64,000 bases of DNA, taken from contig NC_080676.1 in the NCBI RefSeq assembly GCF_030445035.2, forward strand, positions 9,834,940 to 9,898,939. The letters run 5' to 3'. The notes beneath the pieces were generated by a model. It saw only the letters and a list, made by a program, of their open reading frames with translations, did not search any database and was not told the DNA's origin. Made by a program: the position numbers and the translations under genes. This stretch comes from Dasypus novemcinctus (taxonomy: Eukaryota; Chordata; Mammalia; Cingulata; Dasypodidae). How positions within the stretch are numbered: position 1 is the first letter of the stretch; the number at the start of each line of letters is the position of its first letter. Shown here one piece after another: positions 33,856 through 45,189 of this stretch.

Positions 33856-34460
33856 CAGGGGTGAGGAATGTGCACTGCAGTCAGCCTGCCTGAGTTCAAG
33901 TCTCAGGTATTCTATTTGCCAGCGACCTGAACTGCAGATGTTCTTTTTTTTTTTTTTTTAAAGATTTATCTATTTATTTCTCTCCCCTCCCCCCTCCACC
34001 CCAGTTGTCTGTTCTCTGGGTCCATTTGCAGCGTGTTCTTTGTCCGCTTCTGTTGTTGTCAGCAGCACAGGAATCTGTGTTTCTTTTTGTTGCATCATCT
34101 TGCTGTGTCAGCTCTCCATGTGGGCGGCGCCATTCCTGGGCAGGCTGCACTTTCTTTCGCGCTGGGCGGCTCTCCTTACGGGGCGCACTCCTTGCGCGTG
34201 GGGCTCCCCTATGCGGGGGACACCCCTGTGTGGCAGGGCACTCCTTGTGCGCATCAGCACTGCACATGGGCCAGCTCCACACGGGTCAAGGAGGCCCAGA
34301 GTTTGAACCGTGGACCTCCCATGTGGTAGACGGACGCCCTAACCACTGGGCCAAGTCTGCTTCCCCAGATGTTCTTAACCTCTCAGTGCATAGAGACATG
34401 TCTGTGAAACGACTAACACGAATGATGTTAATGTCATCAGCCTGCAGAGGTCCATGAAGA
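33856..34460 (+). mobile_element. MIR SINE interrupted by a DAS-SINE
   Basis: The left part, GTGCACTGCAGTCAGCCTGCC then TGAGTTCAAGTCTCAGG, and the right part, TCTTAACCTCTCAGTGCAT, join into normal MIR order once the SINE at 33946-34365 is set aside. The MIR is ancient (over 100 My) and the SINE recent. Confidence 0.75.
33946..34365 (-). repeat. DAS-SINE inside MIR
   Basis: Antisense full-length copy: T run, AGATTTATCTATTTATTTC tail, body, and tRNA head ending near CCAAGTCTGCTTCCC. Perfect 11-bp flanks CAGATGTTCTT lie at 33935-33945 and 34366-34376. Confidence 0.95.
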
Positions 34461-34907
34461 GTCTCACACAGAGGGAACACTTAGTCCATGGCACCATTAA
34501 TTCCTCTGTTTTTGTCAGAGAGCAGAGACTCTATTCAGAAAAGGACTCCTTGGACTTGCCTTCCTGAGCCTTTTATTGGCTTTTGCTCCCACTATGAGCT
34601 TTGCTGCACAAGGGAGCTTTGGGGGCAAGCTTCGTAGTTAGTTCATTTCTAGTTCTACCCAAGGCCTTTTCTTTCTCCTCCCTCAGAGTTTGGAAGAAAT
34701 CAGGGACATCATCTACCCTCTCCTGTGCTCCAGGGTAGTGGAGGAGGGTGCTGGGAGGTGACACATTGACTCAGACATGCCATGAGCACGGTGGGCTGGG
34801 CATCTCCAGCCGCACTTCCTTCACTGAGTGCTGGTGTGTCCCCTCAGCTGAGTGACAGAGTCCCTGGCCTTTGGAGACCTCAGCTATGACATCAGAGCAT
34901 CAAAACT
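34461..34907. other. Intergenic, nothing recognised
   Basis: About 450 bp between two DAS-SINEs with no recognised element. Confidence 0.45.
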
Positions 34908-34915
34908 TAATATCC

Positions 34916-35342
34916 GGGAAGCAGATTTGGCCCAATGGATAGGGCATCCACCTACCATACGGAGGGTCCAGGGTTCAAACCCCAGGCCTCCTGACCCGTG
35001 TGGAGCTGGCCCACACACAGTGCTGATGTGTGCAAGGAGTACCGTGCCACGCAGGGCTGTCCCCTGCGTAGGGGAGCCCCATGTGCAAGGAGTGCGCCCC
35101 GTAAGGAGAGCCGCCCAGTGAAAAAAAGTGCAGCCTGCCCAGGAATAGCGCTGCACACACGGAGAGCTGACACAGCAAGATGATGCAACAAAAAGAAACA
35201 CAGATTCCAGGTGCTGCTGACAAGAATACAAGCGGACACAGAAGAACACACAGCAAATGGACACAGAGAGCAGACAACGGGGGTGGGGTGGGGGGGAAGG
35301 GGAGAGAAATAAATAAAAAAAGAAAATCTGAAAAAAAAAAAA
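34916..35342 (+). repeat. DAS-SINE
   Basis: Head with CCAGGGTTCAAACCCCAGG B-box region, body, G-rich tract and A run. Flanks TAATATCC lie at 34908-34915 and 35347-35354. Confidence 0.92.
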
Positions 35343-35354
35343 AAAGTAATATCC

Positions 35355-35700
35355 ACTGGCCCCAGCTGAGGTCCTTTGGCCTAACTTCCCTGTCTCCAGG
35401 GTGCATAGTGAATGGACCCATCTGTCCAGACAAATATAGAGGTTTCCTGAGTCCAGAATAGAAGATGAAACAATAAGTGCTTGGTTGCTCAACTTTCCCA
35501 TTTTTCTCTTCAGATCCATTATCTTATCAGTTTAAAATGCAAGGAAAGTGCACTGGCAGTAGGGGTGGGTGGGGGTTGATTTGCCTTCTCAATTTAAAAA
35601 GAAGGGCGGTGAAATAACTGAAGTTGGACTGGCCTAAGGGTCATAGTCTGCCCCATGCTCCAACATCCAGGTCCTTAACATTCTCTTGCAGGAGATAAGT
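35355..35700. other. Intergenic, nothing recognised
   Basis: About 350 bp of ordinary sequence with no feature seen. Confidence 0.45.
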
Positions 35701-36110
35701 TAATGTGAATTTTAAAAAACGTTATTGTGAAATATAAATACAAATACACTAGTGAGAAGAGACACAGAATAGCAGCTATGTACGGCAGGCAGGGGAAGCC
35801 TAGAGAGATTGAGAGGTCAGGAGTTGGGTTTTTTTTTTTGTCTGTTGTTTACTATTATTATATGGAATAATGAAAGTGTTCTAAGAATGACTGAAGTGAT
35901 GAATGCACAAATATGTGATTACAACGAATACCATTGATTTTACACTTTGGATGGATTTACACTTTATTAATATGTATCAACAATGTTATTGTGGTAACAG
36001 ATACAACATGAAATTTTCCATTTTAACCATTCTTAAGTGTACAATTCAGTGGCATTAGTTACATTTACAATGTTGTATCACCATCACCACCACCCATTGA
36101 ACTGAAAATG
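35701..36110. mobile_element. L1M fragments, both orientations
   Basis: At 35860-35985, ATAATGAAAGTGTTCTAAGAA and following text resemble a sense L1 3' UTR. At 35985-36110, TTATTGTGGTAACAGATAC and TTTAACCATTCTTAAGTGTA resemble an antisense L1M tail. Both are old. Confidence 0.55.
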
Positions 36111-37600
36111 GAGAACTAAAATATTTTTAATGGAGTAACTGCAAGCTTTAAGTATTAAAAACTTATCATGGCTCAGTTTGATTCTGAGGTAAAATGTTAA
36201 AAGTAGTTTTTCTGACTAGATAAGTCCTCCCCACACCTTTCACCACTCCAACTTTATCAAAAAGAAAAATTCTGATAAGATTTAGGGGTGGTTTTATAAT
36301 GTAACTAAGTGCATATGCTTAATATACAAATGTACTCCGATGAGATGAATGGGGAAATCAAGCCATCAGTGACTGAAGGAACTTGCCTCCCCACCAGTCC
36401 ACCAGAAATAGTTCTGCCTCATGAATGTATGGCCCTATGAATGAGACTTACTTTTAAGTACAAAAAAAGTAAGTGTATTTCTCTTCCCTTGACTCACCGG
36501 AAAGCAGGTAATAAATAACTCTGGGCTAGGGGGTACGCCACATAGGTTGGCAGGTGCTGCTTTGAAACAGCTCTCTGCCTGACAAGTACTGAATTAGTTT
36601 ATAGCCATTTTCCTACATCAGCCAGCATGAAGCAAGCCAGTTTATGGGTTAAATGAATGGGTTAAAAATTGGTGAAGAAATAGGAAAAGGCGTAGTAGTG
36701 AATGGTTGCTCATCAGAATGGTGAGGTGCAGAGATCGGCGCAATGGCCTTTAAATACATTCATTAAGAATTTGAGGAAGGAAGTGGAGTGCAAGTCTGTA
36801 TGTGATGCAATATTCTTCCAGTTACTAAATATCATGAAGCAATGAGAGGAACTCTAGATGAATTTAAAACACAATGCAAGGGCAAAAAAAGGGAGTGAGA
36901 TGTAAGAGCCTTCTTGTAATTTCATTGTGAGTAAATTGTAATAGTCTTTATTTCCCCAATATTCAACATTAATGGAGCATGGACTCTACAGAAGATTTCT
37001 GCAAAGTAGGTTAGTGTCAGTAATAGAATAGAAATGTATTTAAGTATTTATTTGGAATTAGAATAATTAGAAATGACTTCAAATGAAGAAGAAATGGAGT
37101 TTCTGGGTTTTGAAAAATTATGACAATTCTGACATCTACAAAAGACTGTAGAAGACTGCCTGGGGGCGGGGGCAGAGGCAGAATGTCAATTCACTCAAAA
37201 TTGTTTTCATACATTTAGTAACAGTTTAGTAATGAAGTTATGTACTTGACGTTAAGCCTGTGAAAAAGAGGGGAGGTGAGATGAATCTGGTAAAGAAAAG
37301 AACAGGCCTTGAAAAATGAGCTTTTAATTTCAAATTATAGGATGCTATTAAAGTTTTCCACTCCAATTTTAACCATTTGGACAGACATGCTAAAGAATAA
37401 TAAATACAGATCGCAACTTTCAAGGAGGAACACTTCAAATATGCAGCTTGAAGGAAGAAATGAGCTAATGTGATTCGACCCATTCAGTCAACAGATTTAT
37501 CAAGGGGGTTTTAAAAATGAACTTAGGAGAAGAGTTAAAATAAGTGCATAGATAATCCTTAGAAAGTGGTCAAGACCATAAAAAGGTACAAGTAAGAACC
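36111..37600. other. Intergenic, nothing recognised
   Basis: About 1.5 kb of AT-rich, unique-looking sequence. No gene, repeat or CpG island was recognised. Confidence 0.5.
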
Positions 37601-37930
37601 TTTGTGTCTAGGAGAGAAGGAGATGGATGGCTGAGGCAGCACTCTGCCTGGTCACAGAAGGGCCACTCCTAGTGGAGACAGGGTGGCGGGGAGAGTAGTT
37701 CGGCGTGACCAGAGATAAGAGGAGTCAGGCAGGCTGCGTCCAGGCCCAGCCCTGAGTATTTGGCTGAGGAATTTGAACTCTATTCGTTAGTCATTTCTCA
37801 CAGTGTTCAGGACATGTACTGTGTGCTTGCTGGCTGAAGGAATGCCTTTTGAGCAGGCAAGTGACAAGCTCTAAATTATGCTTGAGGAACTTTTACTTAA
37901 GTGGTGTGTAGGAGGAATGAGCAGAATGGA
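37600..37930 (-). mobile_element. L2 fragment, antisense
   Basis: The order GGCTGAGGAATTTGAACTCTA, then AGCAGGCAAGTGACAAG, follows the antisense L2 3' UTR text also seen at 56.5 and 63.3 kb. Diverged. Confidence 0.6.
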
Positions 37931-37964
37931 AGACCTGTTACAAGGGCTCCCATCAAGAGCATGA

Positions 37965-38220
37965 GGTGACATTTACTACTTAATCCCACTACACGCCCAG
38001 CATTCCACGAGCTGCTTCACACACACGTTCTCCACCATCAAACTTCATCCTAGTAACAACCCTTTGAAGAAGGAAGAATAAGTATATACAGCATTCCCAT
38101 TTTACTGTTAAAGAAGCAGGTTCAGAAAAAGTGAGCACCTTACCCAATGTCACCCACATAAGAAGGGGGGAAGACTCAGGTTCCAACCCAAGTCTGTCTC
38201 CAAGTTCATACTGCTCTAGA
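37965..38220 (-). mobile_element. MIR SINE, antisense
   Basis: CCTAGTAACAACCCTTTGAAG, CCCATTTTACTGTTAAAGAAG, ACCTTACCCAATGTCAC and GGTTCCAACCCAAGTCTGTC follow reversed MIR order, including the conserved core. Confidence 0.75.
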
Positions 38221-38655
38221 AAAAGCTATGATGTGTTGATGCTCCTCAAATGAAGGTGATTTTAACAAGGGCAATGACAAGGAATGGAAAGGAAGAGTGA
38301 CAGGTAAGAGATTTCATCAGAGTCAAAAGGACATAGCAACTAAAAACTGTTGGGGCAAAGGATAAGGAGGAAAAGTCTCTGGTACAGATGACAGAACATG
38401 GGTGTGTACTCAGATTTGGAAAGGAAGACAGAGTATTAAGTTTTGGACTTGTTGGAAAGAACAGCCAAACATCCACGTAAAAGGTAAGCTCACTTTCTCC
38501 AACAGGAGGAAGCATCACAAAGGGGGATGGTAGAGGGGTCCCTCCAGCACTTGTGTAACTGGAAGCATCTGCACCTCAATGCTGGGCACGTGCTAAACTC
38601 AGGCCATCCTCTTCTGTAGTCCAGCTTCTGCACAGCACCATGGTTTCTACTCCTT
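38221..38655. other. Intergenic, nothing recognised
   Basis: About 430 bp with no recognised feature. Confidence 0.4.
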
Positions 38656-38659
38656 GTCA

Positions 38660-38945
38660 CAGCGCTGCTTCCCCCTTGTTTTCAAGGCCCTGTCACGTGC
38701 GTTATTCCACAAAGGCTTTCCCTGACTCCCCAAGCACTGTGTAGGGCTCTCTTGGTGCCCTTGCACTCTGTTTTTCCCATCTTAGTTCTTATTTCCCAGA
38801 GCTTCTGTCTTTGTGTATATTTCCCACAAGGCTGAGCTGCTAGAGGGCGAGGGTTCTCTCTTCACTTGAACCCTTGCGAAGTCTCTGAGGCTATCACTAA
38901 GTCTGACCCTCAAAAAATATTTGTAGACTGACTGACTGATTTCTA
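38660..38945 (+). mobile_element. L2 3'-end fragment, sense
   Basis: GGCTTTCCCTGACTCCCCAAG, CCCTTGCACTCTG, GAGCTGCTAGAGGGCGAGG and AAAAAATATTTGTAGACTGACTGA follow the L2 3' UTR to its terminal short repeats. Confidence 0.75.
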
Positions 38946-39479
38946 TTGTTGCCCTGGAAAGGAACTACCCTGCCCTATTAAGTCACAGTTTCTTCCTTCT
39001 TAGGGCAGCGCAGTTAGTAACCTCAAGACCAGGAAATCATCTTCCTCATCACATACCAGGGTATTATTCATGCAGTTTACTCATTGTAAAGAGTTCCCTG
39101 GAAATAAAGCTAACAATAAGGTAAAGATTTACGAATTTTCTAGTGTAGATCCACATTTTAACACGCCCACTTACGAGGGAGAAAAACCCTTACTTGCTTT
39201 TGTGTCTAAAATACACCCAAGTGGTGAAGGCTGAAGAGTTTCTCAGGTCCTGCACTCTTGTTGGAATTGGGGGTTACGGTCCTTCACTCGAATCAGCCTT
39301 TGCAGAGCGAGTACAGTGCTCTTTCTTTAAGGGTTTGTATGTGTCGAGCGGCTTTGGGGGCGCGTAGGTACTTTTGGGTGAATTCTTAAGGCACCACTCG
39401 CCTCTTTGAGTAAGGTAGTTCTGAGGCCCACCCAACTGCGAAATTCCATTCTATTTTCCTTCCACAGGGAGTTCCTCCG
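38946..39479. other. Proximal upstream region of RASA2
   Basis: Unique-looking sequence with no repeat recognised. It holds candidate upstream regulatory DNA because it adjoins the CpG-island promoter, but no specific site can be supported. Confidence 0.45.
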
Positions 39480-39765
39480 ATTGGGAAGGGCCCCGAATTT
39501 CCCCGAGCGGTAGGAGGTGTGGAGGTTCGCTCCGCGGGGGAGCCCCGTTCCCAGGAGGATTCGGTGATCTCTGGGGGGCCAGGGTTTCCTCCCCGTGGGA
39601 CTTCAAGGCTGCTCAGAGCCACGACTTGGAGCCACATTTGGCAAGCGCCCGAGCTTTTATGGGGCAAAAGGGAGCAAGGGTCGCGATCCGGGAGGTGCCC
39701 CGACAGCCGGGGCTCGGGGGAGGCGGGGACCGGGCCAGTGGCCGGCGGGGTGGGCCCGGCGCGGG

Positions 39766-39831
39766 GGCGGCGGGGCGGGGCGAGCGCGGCGGGCCGGGGG
39801 CGGGGCCGGGGGCGGGGCCGGGGGCGGGGCC
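39766..39831 (+). promoter_or_regulatory. Tandem GC boxes (Sp/KLF-type sites)
   Basis: A GGCGGGGCGGGGC stretch is followed by three perfect tandem copies of the 12-mer GGGGGCGGGGCC at 39796-39807, 39808-39819 and 39820-39831. Each copy holds a GGGCGG core. The array ends about 93 bp before the RASA2 ATG, so it is probably core-promoter or 5' UTR sequence. Binding of Sp1/KLF factors is inferred from the motif. Confidence 0.7.
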
Positions 39832-39924
39832 AGGCGCGCCGCCCGCCCGGGCCTAGGCCGCCGCTGGGCCCCGCCTCGCCCGGCTACGCAGGCGGCGGGG
39901 CTGCGGCACGAGCCGGGCGGCACC

Positions 39925-40057
39925 ATGGCGGCGGCGGCGCCTGCTGCTGCGGCGGCTTCGTCCGAGGCGCCGGCGGCGGCTGTGACGGCGGAGCCCGAGG
40001 CCCGGGACGAGGACGGACGCGAGGTTCGGGTGCTGCAGAGCCTGCGGGGCAAGATCT
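39925..40057 (+). CDS. RASA2: RASA2 coding exon 1 (first 44 codons plus 1 nt)
   Basis: RASA2 (GAP1m) is a Ras GTPase-activating protein that speeds GTP hydrolysis by Ras at the plasma membrane. The full protein is about 850 residues, with two C2 domains, a RasGAP domain and a PH/BTK module. This exon encodes an Ala-rich start (MAAAAPAAAAASSEAP), an acidic linker (about residues 23-31) and then EVRVLQSLRGKI, the first strand of the C2A domain. From memory this matches the human RASA2 N terminus, with a few differences in the low-complexity part. The ATG has a strong Kozak context (A at -3, G at +4) and sits inside a CpG island. The frame runs into a consensus donor (ATCT|GTAAGC), leaving one base to begin a Cys codon that exon 2 completes. 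Exon 2 was not found before the window ends. Recognition rests on memory of the family, without an alignment. Confidence 0.93.
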
Positions 40058-40063
40058 GTAAGC
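40058..40063 (+). other. RASA2: Splice donor of RASA2 exon 1 / start of intron 1
   Basis: GTAAGC directly follows the codons for Lys-Ile plus one T. It is a good U2-type donor and its phase fits the known Lys-Ile-Cys junction of RASA2. Reading on in frame gives a stop about 20 bases later, as expected for intron. Everything from here to the window end is read as intron 1. Confidence 0.85.
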
Positions 40064-43000
40064 GGGGGCCGGGCTGAGGGGCCCGTCCCGTGGCGGCGGC
40101 CGCGGGGCTGAGGGGGCGGCGGGCGCTCGTGGGGGGGGGGGGGGGTGGCCGCGCCGAGCGGCGCGGGGATGGCCGGCCGGAGACTGGGCCTGGGGTCTAG
40201 GGCCGGGGCCGGCCGAGGCGCGCCGGGAGGGCCGGGCACGCGTGAGGCAGGAAGGGGGGTGTGTGGAGGGAGGCGACGCCTCCACAGGGCGGCGTGGGCT
40301 GGGGCTGCCCGACGCGGGCGACTGTGGAGGACGCGGGCGTCCGAAGCTCCGCGGGCCTGAGGTGCTCGGCCGCGGGGCGCGGCTGGGGGCGCGTGTCGGG
40401 GGGCGCTGGGAGCTTCCGGCCTCCCGCCGGCGCAGGCCTCCCGGGGGCCGCGGGCGCCGGAAAGCCGCCCCGAGGTGGGACCCCGCGGTAATTACGGGAG
40501 CGCGGCCGGAGGAGGAGGAGGAGGAGGAGGAGGAGGAGGAGGAGGAGGAGGAGGAGGAGGGCGGGGAAGCGCGGCTGGCCGGAGGGGAGGGGGCGCGCTG
40601 CTTCCTGGGCTCGCGAGGCAGTGGGAGGTTGAAAAAGGCGCCCCGAGCTGGAGGAAGCGGGCGGCCCCGGGACTTGGGTCCGCCGCGCGGGGTGTGCACG
40701 AGTGAACGCGCGGGGAGGGGCTCGGGCCCGACACCTGTGCTCGCCCCACCTCGCCGCGGCGGGGACTTGAATTGAGAGACAGCGTGACTGACAGGGACTT
40801 CAGGCAGGATGTAGTGGCTTCCTGTGAGCAGGTCTCAAAACACAGTCATCCAGCCCGCACTGAACCCACTTAATTCTTTTCCTTCTCATGCATTTAATTG
40901 TTACTTTTGTGAGTGAGCCGTACTCGTTGACTAAAAACATCATTTTGCTCAGAAGCGTTGCTGTAGTCTGGCCTTTTAAAGTTCAATCGTTTGGACATTT
41001 ACAATGGACCCTTTGCCTTTTTTCCCCCACAGACGATTCAGACAGGCTTTTCCCCCTCCTTTTTTGGGTAAGATATATCAATAAAAACTTTTTTTTCCCT
41101 TTTGCTGCAAATTAGCTTTATTTTCTTTATCTTCACATTGTAAACGTGCTCATTTTGCACGCGAATAACCCTCAGTAGTCAGAGGTACTTTTCACATTGT
41201 ATGAAGAAAATCGTATCACATTAATATGACAACATTGTTCATTCTTGTGCAGAATGTAAATTTTTCCTTTTCTTGAATAGTGGTATTATTTATTGAGCTT
41301 GATTTTTCTACTTTCTTCATGTCAGTTTGCTCCCCCCTTTGAAGTATTTGGGATTTTATTCAACCTTGGAAACAAACATGTCAATTTTTTTTATTCTCAG
41401 GAGTGGTCCTAGGACCCTTAAGAGATTACAGTTCTTAAAACTTGGAAAATGACACCAGAGTAGTAGATTCTTGTCTGTCTGTATCTAAGTTCCCAACATT
41501 GAAATTAACCTTTTAGGGTGTAAAGTCATCTCAAAATTCAGATTAAATATTCTGTTTAATATTTGCATATTTCCAATACTAATATTTGAGAAAGCTAGAC
41601 ATGGTCAGAATTCTCCCGTTGGTCTAATTTTACAAATTTTACAAATTTTCACCACTTTACATTTTAGTGAAAATTGATGTTCAGTATTGTCCTTTGGAGC
41701 GTGGAAGTGCATACACACAGATACTGGAATTGAAGGTTAGACCTGGGCAGTTTACAGAGGAACTTAATTACCCTACACTTTCACCTGCTGCATGACAGTG
41801 CCCACTGAGAACAGATTCATAAGGAGTTATCGCTGTGAATGAATCTTGGATCCACAAGCAACAAAAAACACAGCTTGGTTTCTATGATTTAGAGCACCTC
41901 CACCACCCAGACTAGGATATTGATCATCCAATTGCTGGGAATATTACTGTTGTAACCTTACTGAAAGTATTATATCTGTTATTCCAATCAGCTCCTTGCT
42001 TTTTGAATTAACTCAGTTTATTGTTCATGTAATGACGTGTATGTTTCATGGAAAAAATATGTTAGGATACTTACATACAGGAACTTCCCCATGCCCTCTC
42101 CATTTCTTTGCTCTTCTTTTAGTGGGTGTAACCCAGAGATGGTTGATCTTCAGAACCTTGTGAAGAGATGCTGTTCTCTGTTTTCTGAAACTTACGTGGG
42201 TTTGCAGGGTTGGGGTTAGGGAGCTGGAAGGGTCTTTAGCCAGTGCTAAAGTCACAGAAGTGGGATGATGGTGATTCTGACAACGAAGTTATTAAGCAAC
42301 TTGGGGGTTGAGGTTCCCATGTCAGCTTTCCTTCTTTCTGCACGGGGAAACCTCAGAGAGTGCCTGGAGAGACACTGGCAGATTTCAAACTACTGATTGA
42401 GAGCCCTTGATCTGGAAAATTAGTGATCCGTAGGGCTGAAAGTGAGCCTGGAAGGAAACCTTTTTCCTGGACTTAGGTAGGATCCTTTAACTACAAACTA
42501 TTCCAACAAAAAGTGAGGATCGATTGATTTATATTTACCTTTAAAATCCTCAAGGTAATGGTCCACAACCTTCTTTAGGGTTTTAATTTCTGTATTAATT
42601 TTCCTATATACTTCACAAAGTAAAATAACAGACTGACAGATTGAATAAAACATTTTTGTGGCCAGTTTCATGTAATCATGTGCATTAGGAAATCAATGTT
42701 GCTGAATAATATTTTGCCTTATGTGCTGAGCCCTAATTGCCTGAGGTCATTTTAGTGCCCTTGGAAACCTTGGCATTTTCAAGTGGTCTACTTCCTTAAA
42801 TGTATTCAAGAGGTAGGTTTGGGTGTTGGATCCCCTGTGGCTGTCAAATGAACCCTTGATTAAGGAAATTGGAGGTGTACTCTAGATTCCATTTTTTTTG
42901 TCTAAACTCTGGGGAACAGTGGATAGCTGGTATGTGAGTGCACCTGAGGCGTATTTATACTTCCTTTCCCCCCTACCTGCCCCACCCCCCCCAAAGACCA

Positions 43001-43330
43001 CACAGCCCACACACAAGTGAAAGAAGGGGGCTGGGCTTTTTTCCTTCACATACACCTTCTTTCAGGCTTCATGCTGTTATTTTGTGACCACTTTTTTGGG
43101 TACTGCATTTGTTAAGTTTGCTCTTGTCCAAATAAACCAGATTGTAAAAATGTTGCTGGAGCAGAGGGCCCATACCACTTTATGCATGGATTTATCTACT
43201 CAAGGGAGACAATCTAAGGCTTTGTGTTTTTTGAGATTCAAGATCTGTGGGGCTATACTGTGTCCCAGAAGTCACTTGATCACTTGATTTCCCTCATGTC
43301 TTCAGACCAGGAATGACCTAGGCTGTTTGA
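40064..43330 (+). other. RASA2: RASA2 intron 1, 5' part, no recognised repeat after the island
   Basis: The first 700 bp is CpG-island sequence with a 14-G run near 40131-40145. From about 40.77 kb the sequence turns AT-rich and unique-looking. No exon, SINE, L1 or LTR was recognised. Intronic regulatory elements may be present but cannot be called from one sequence. Confidence 0.5.
40507..40562 (+). repeat. (GGA/GAG)n microsatellite in RASA2 intron 1
   Basis: About 18 uninterrupted GAG/GGA triplets lie roughly 450 bp after the exon 1 donor. The purine-only strand is polymorphism-prone and could form triplex or G-quadruplex structures. Its poly-Glu and poly-Gly reading frames are artefacts. 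Confidence 0.9.
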
Positions 43331-43334
43331 CAAA

Positions 43335-43500
43335 GTAGGGAGCATATGTGGGGTATGGTTAAGTGCGTAGTCTGCTGGGCTTGAATCTCCACCAATTTCC
43401 AACTTTTGTTAATCGCTGTGTACTGCTGTATTTTCAGGTGTAAAATGGGAATAGTAAAAACACCTGTCTCATAGGATTACTTTATGGATTAAATAAATTC
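43335..43500 (+). mobile_element. MIR SINE
   Basis: TGGTTAAGTGCGTAGTCTG, TGAATCTCCACCAATTTCC, GTGTAAAATGGGAATAGTAA and CATAGGATTACTTTATGGA follow MIR order. Confidence 0.7.
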
Positions 43501-43649
43501 CCCCTCCCCCACAGCCCTCTCCTTTACTTTGCCCAGAATCTAGGTCAAACATGGACCAAGTCTTAGGAAGGAGTAGAGTAGAAGATAAAAACTAGTCTTT
43601 TGTCTGGTTTTCTTGACCAACATGTATGGGTATTTCCTGATGTACAAAG

Positions 43650-43790
43650 CTGATTAAAATCAGAAGACCTGTATTCTGCTTCATACATTGTTAATTATAG
43701 TCATGTTATTGTAGGGGTTGCTCACTTACTTTTGAGTTTATCTTCCTCATCTTTAAAATGGGAATAATATTTCATCACTAACCAATGATT
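43650..43790 (+). mobile_element. MIR SINE, partial
   Basis: A MIR-like core ends TTATCTTCCTCATCTTTAAAA, then TGGGAATAATATTTCATCAC. The 5' side is diverged. Confidence 0.5.
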
Positions 43791-43829
43791 TGATCCTTCT
43801 GCTGGGGAGTGTTTGTCTCTTTTCTCCCA

Positions 43830-44130
43830 CCCCTTATTTATGTCAGGGAACCCCTCCTACTCATCCTTCAAAAGGCCACTTCATGTTACCTGCTGCCCAG
43901 AGGCTTCTTGGGGCGCCTTATCCCCATCTCTGTCAGAAGGCCCTGGTTAAGCCTTCCTGCTGCTGGGGAATCACAATTCCTTGTCCATTTCCTTATTACA
44001 GCACATTTCATAGAAATCATTTGTTTATTATTGAACCATGAGCTCTACCAAGGTTCTTGTTCTTTTTTTCCTTTTTTTAACTGTCCCGGTACCAGCACAG
44101 TGCCTAGAGCAGGGTGGGCACTTTAGGAAA
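43830..44130 (+). mobile_element. L2 fragment, sense
   Basis: ACTCATCCTTCAAAAGGCCAC, ATTACAGCACATTTCATAGA, AACCATGAGCTCTACCAAGG and CAGCACAGTGCCTAGAGCAG follow the L2 3' UTR order. Confidence 0.65.
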
Positions 44131-45185
44131 TGCCCTACCTCACAATGTTAACCTCAGGGTGATTTCATGTATGACTGGATACGAAGTGTTTTGTAAATAA
44201 TACAACTAAACCAACAAGAAAATGATAGTATTACTAAAAGAAAACTACATGGTTTTGTTTCTGGAAGTTCATCTCTTTCACATTCACGATGCGCACTAAG
44301 CTAGGAGTCCCTTGAGTTTGAACTGATGCCAGTGGCCTCATTAGGAAAAGGATTAAACTTTTCTAAATGCTCTGATTGGTTATTATTAAGGTATTTGAAT
44401 ATTGTTACTGATTGGTTCTAGAGTATGGAAAAGAAAATCTCATACTGTTTTTATTTAGCATGGCAAATTTGAATTTTTTTGGTTATAAAGTACAAATCAA
44501 AACATTTTATTGACCACTCAATAGAGTTGAGAGGGAGAGATTAAAAAGGGTTTATTCATGCTAAGAGTTCATTATTGTCAGAAATTTGAAGTGAGATGAG
44601 TGATTTTAAGATGGAGGAAGAATCAATCTTAGAGATGAATAGAAACTGAAGAGAAAAGGGTTCTTTGTAAAATTCCACAGAGCAGTCTGCTAATCATTTG
44701 CTCTGAAGAAGACAGGAGGTAAACCCTGATGAGTTCATAGAGTTTGTGTGTGTGTGTGTGTGTGTGTTTTAACTTAGAACTCTTTGAATAGACTCTCTTA
44801 AATGACTGTGGAACTAATGAAGCTGGATTAAAATTATATTGATTAGTCAAAGATGTTAATCCTATTTCCTTGTTAAGGTGCTTTACAAAATTATTTGGCA
44901 ATAATATCAGATTACATGTTTTATCTAAATGAAGTTCTGTGCTCTTTTGGGAACTGCTAACAAAGATTTGTTGTGCACTCATAGATTAATGTAAATTGAG
45001 AAATTTTGTATGTAAATTAAGGAACTTTTATCAGATATCTTTAGTTTTGTATGCCGTTAAGTCATCACAAATCCCTAGCTAAATGACATAACTTATAAGG
45101 TTATACCAATTTGCACACAAACATCAGTGAACTGTAATTAACAAATTTGTTATTGTAGAAGTGGTTCTAACAATGCCATTAACAA
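44131..45185. other. RASA2 intron 1, unique-looking, with (TG)n
   Basis: A (GT)n run of about 12 units lies at 44743-44767. No other feature was recognised in this AT-rich stretch. Confidence 0.5.
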
Positions 45186-45189
45186 TAGG

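Larger units (their letters stand above)
39480..40760 (+). promoter_or_regulatory. RASA2: RASA2 CpG-island promoter
   Basis: Very GC- and CpG-rich sequence begins near 39.48 kb, peaks between 39.7 and 40.45 kb, and falls off sharply into AT-rich intron after about 40.77 kb. No TATA box is seen in front of the ATG, but many GC boxes are. This is the usual layout of a broadly expressed, TATA-less promoter with dispersed start sites. The island covers the presumed 5' UTR, exon 1 and about 700 bp of intron 1. The exact transcription start cannot be read from sequence. Confidence 0.85.

Noticed and set aside
39853-40775. Long frames (up to 271 codons) around RASA2 exon 1, including poly-Glu and poly-Ser runs
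   Set aside because: They are shadows of the CpG island and the GAG/GGA repeat. Only the + frame from 39925 to the donor matches a known protein.
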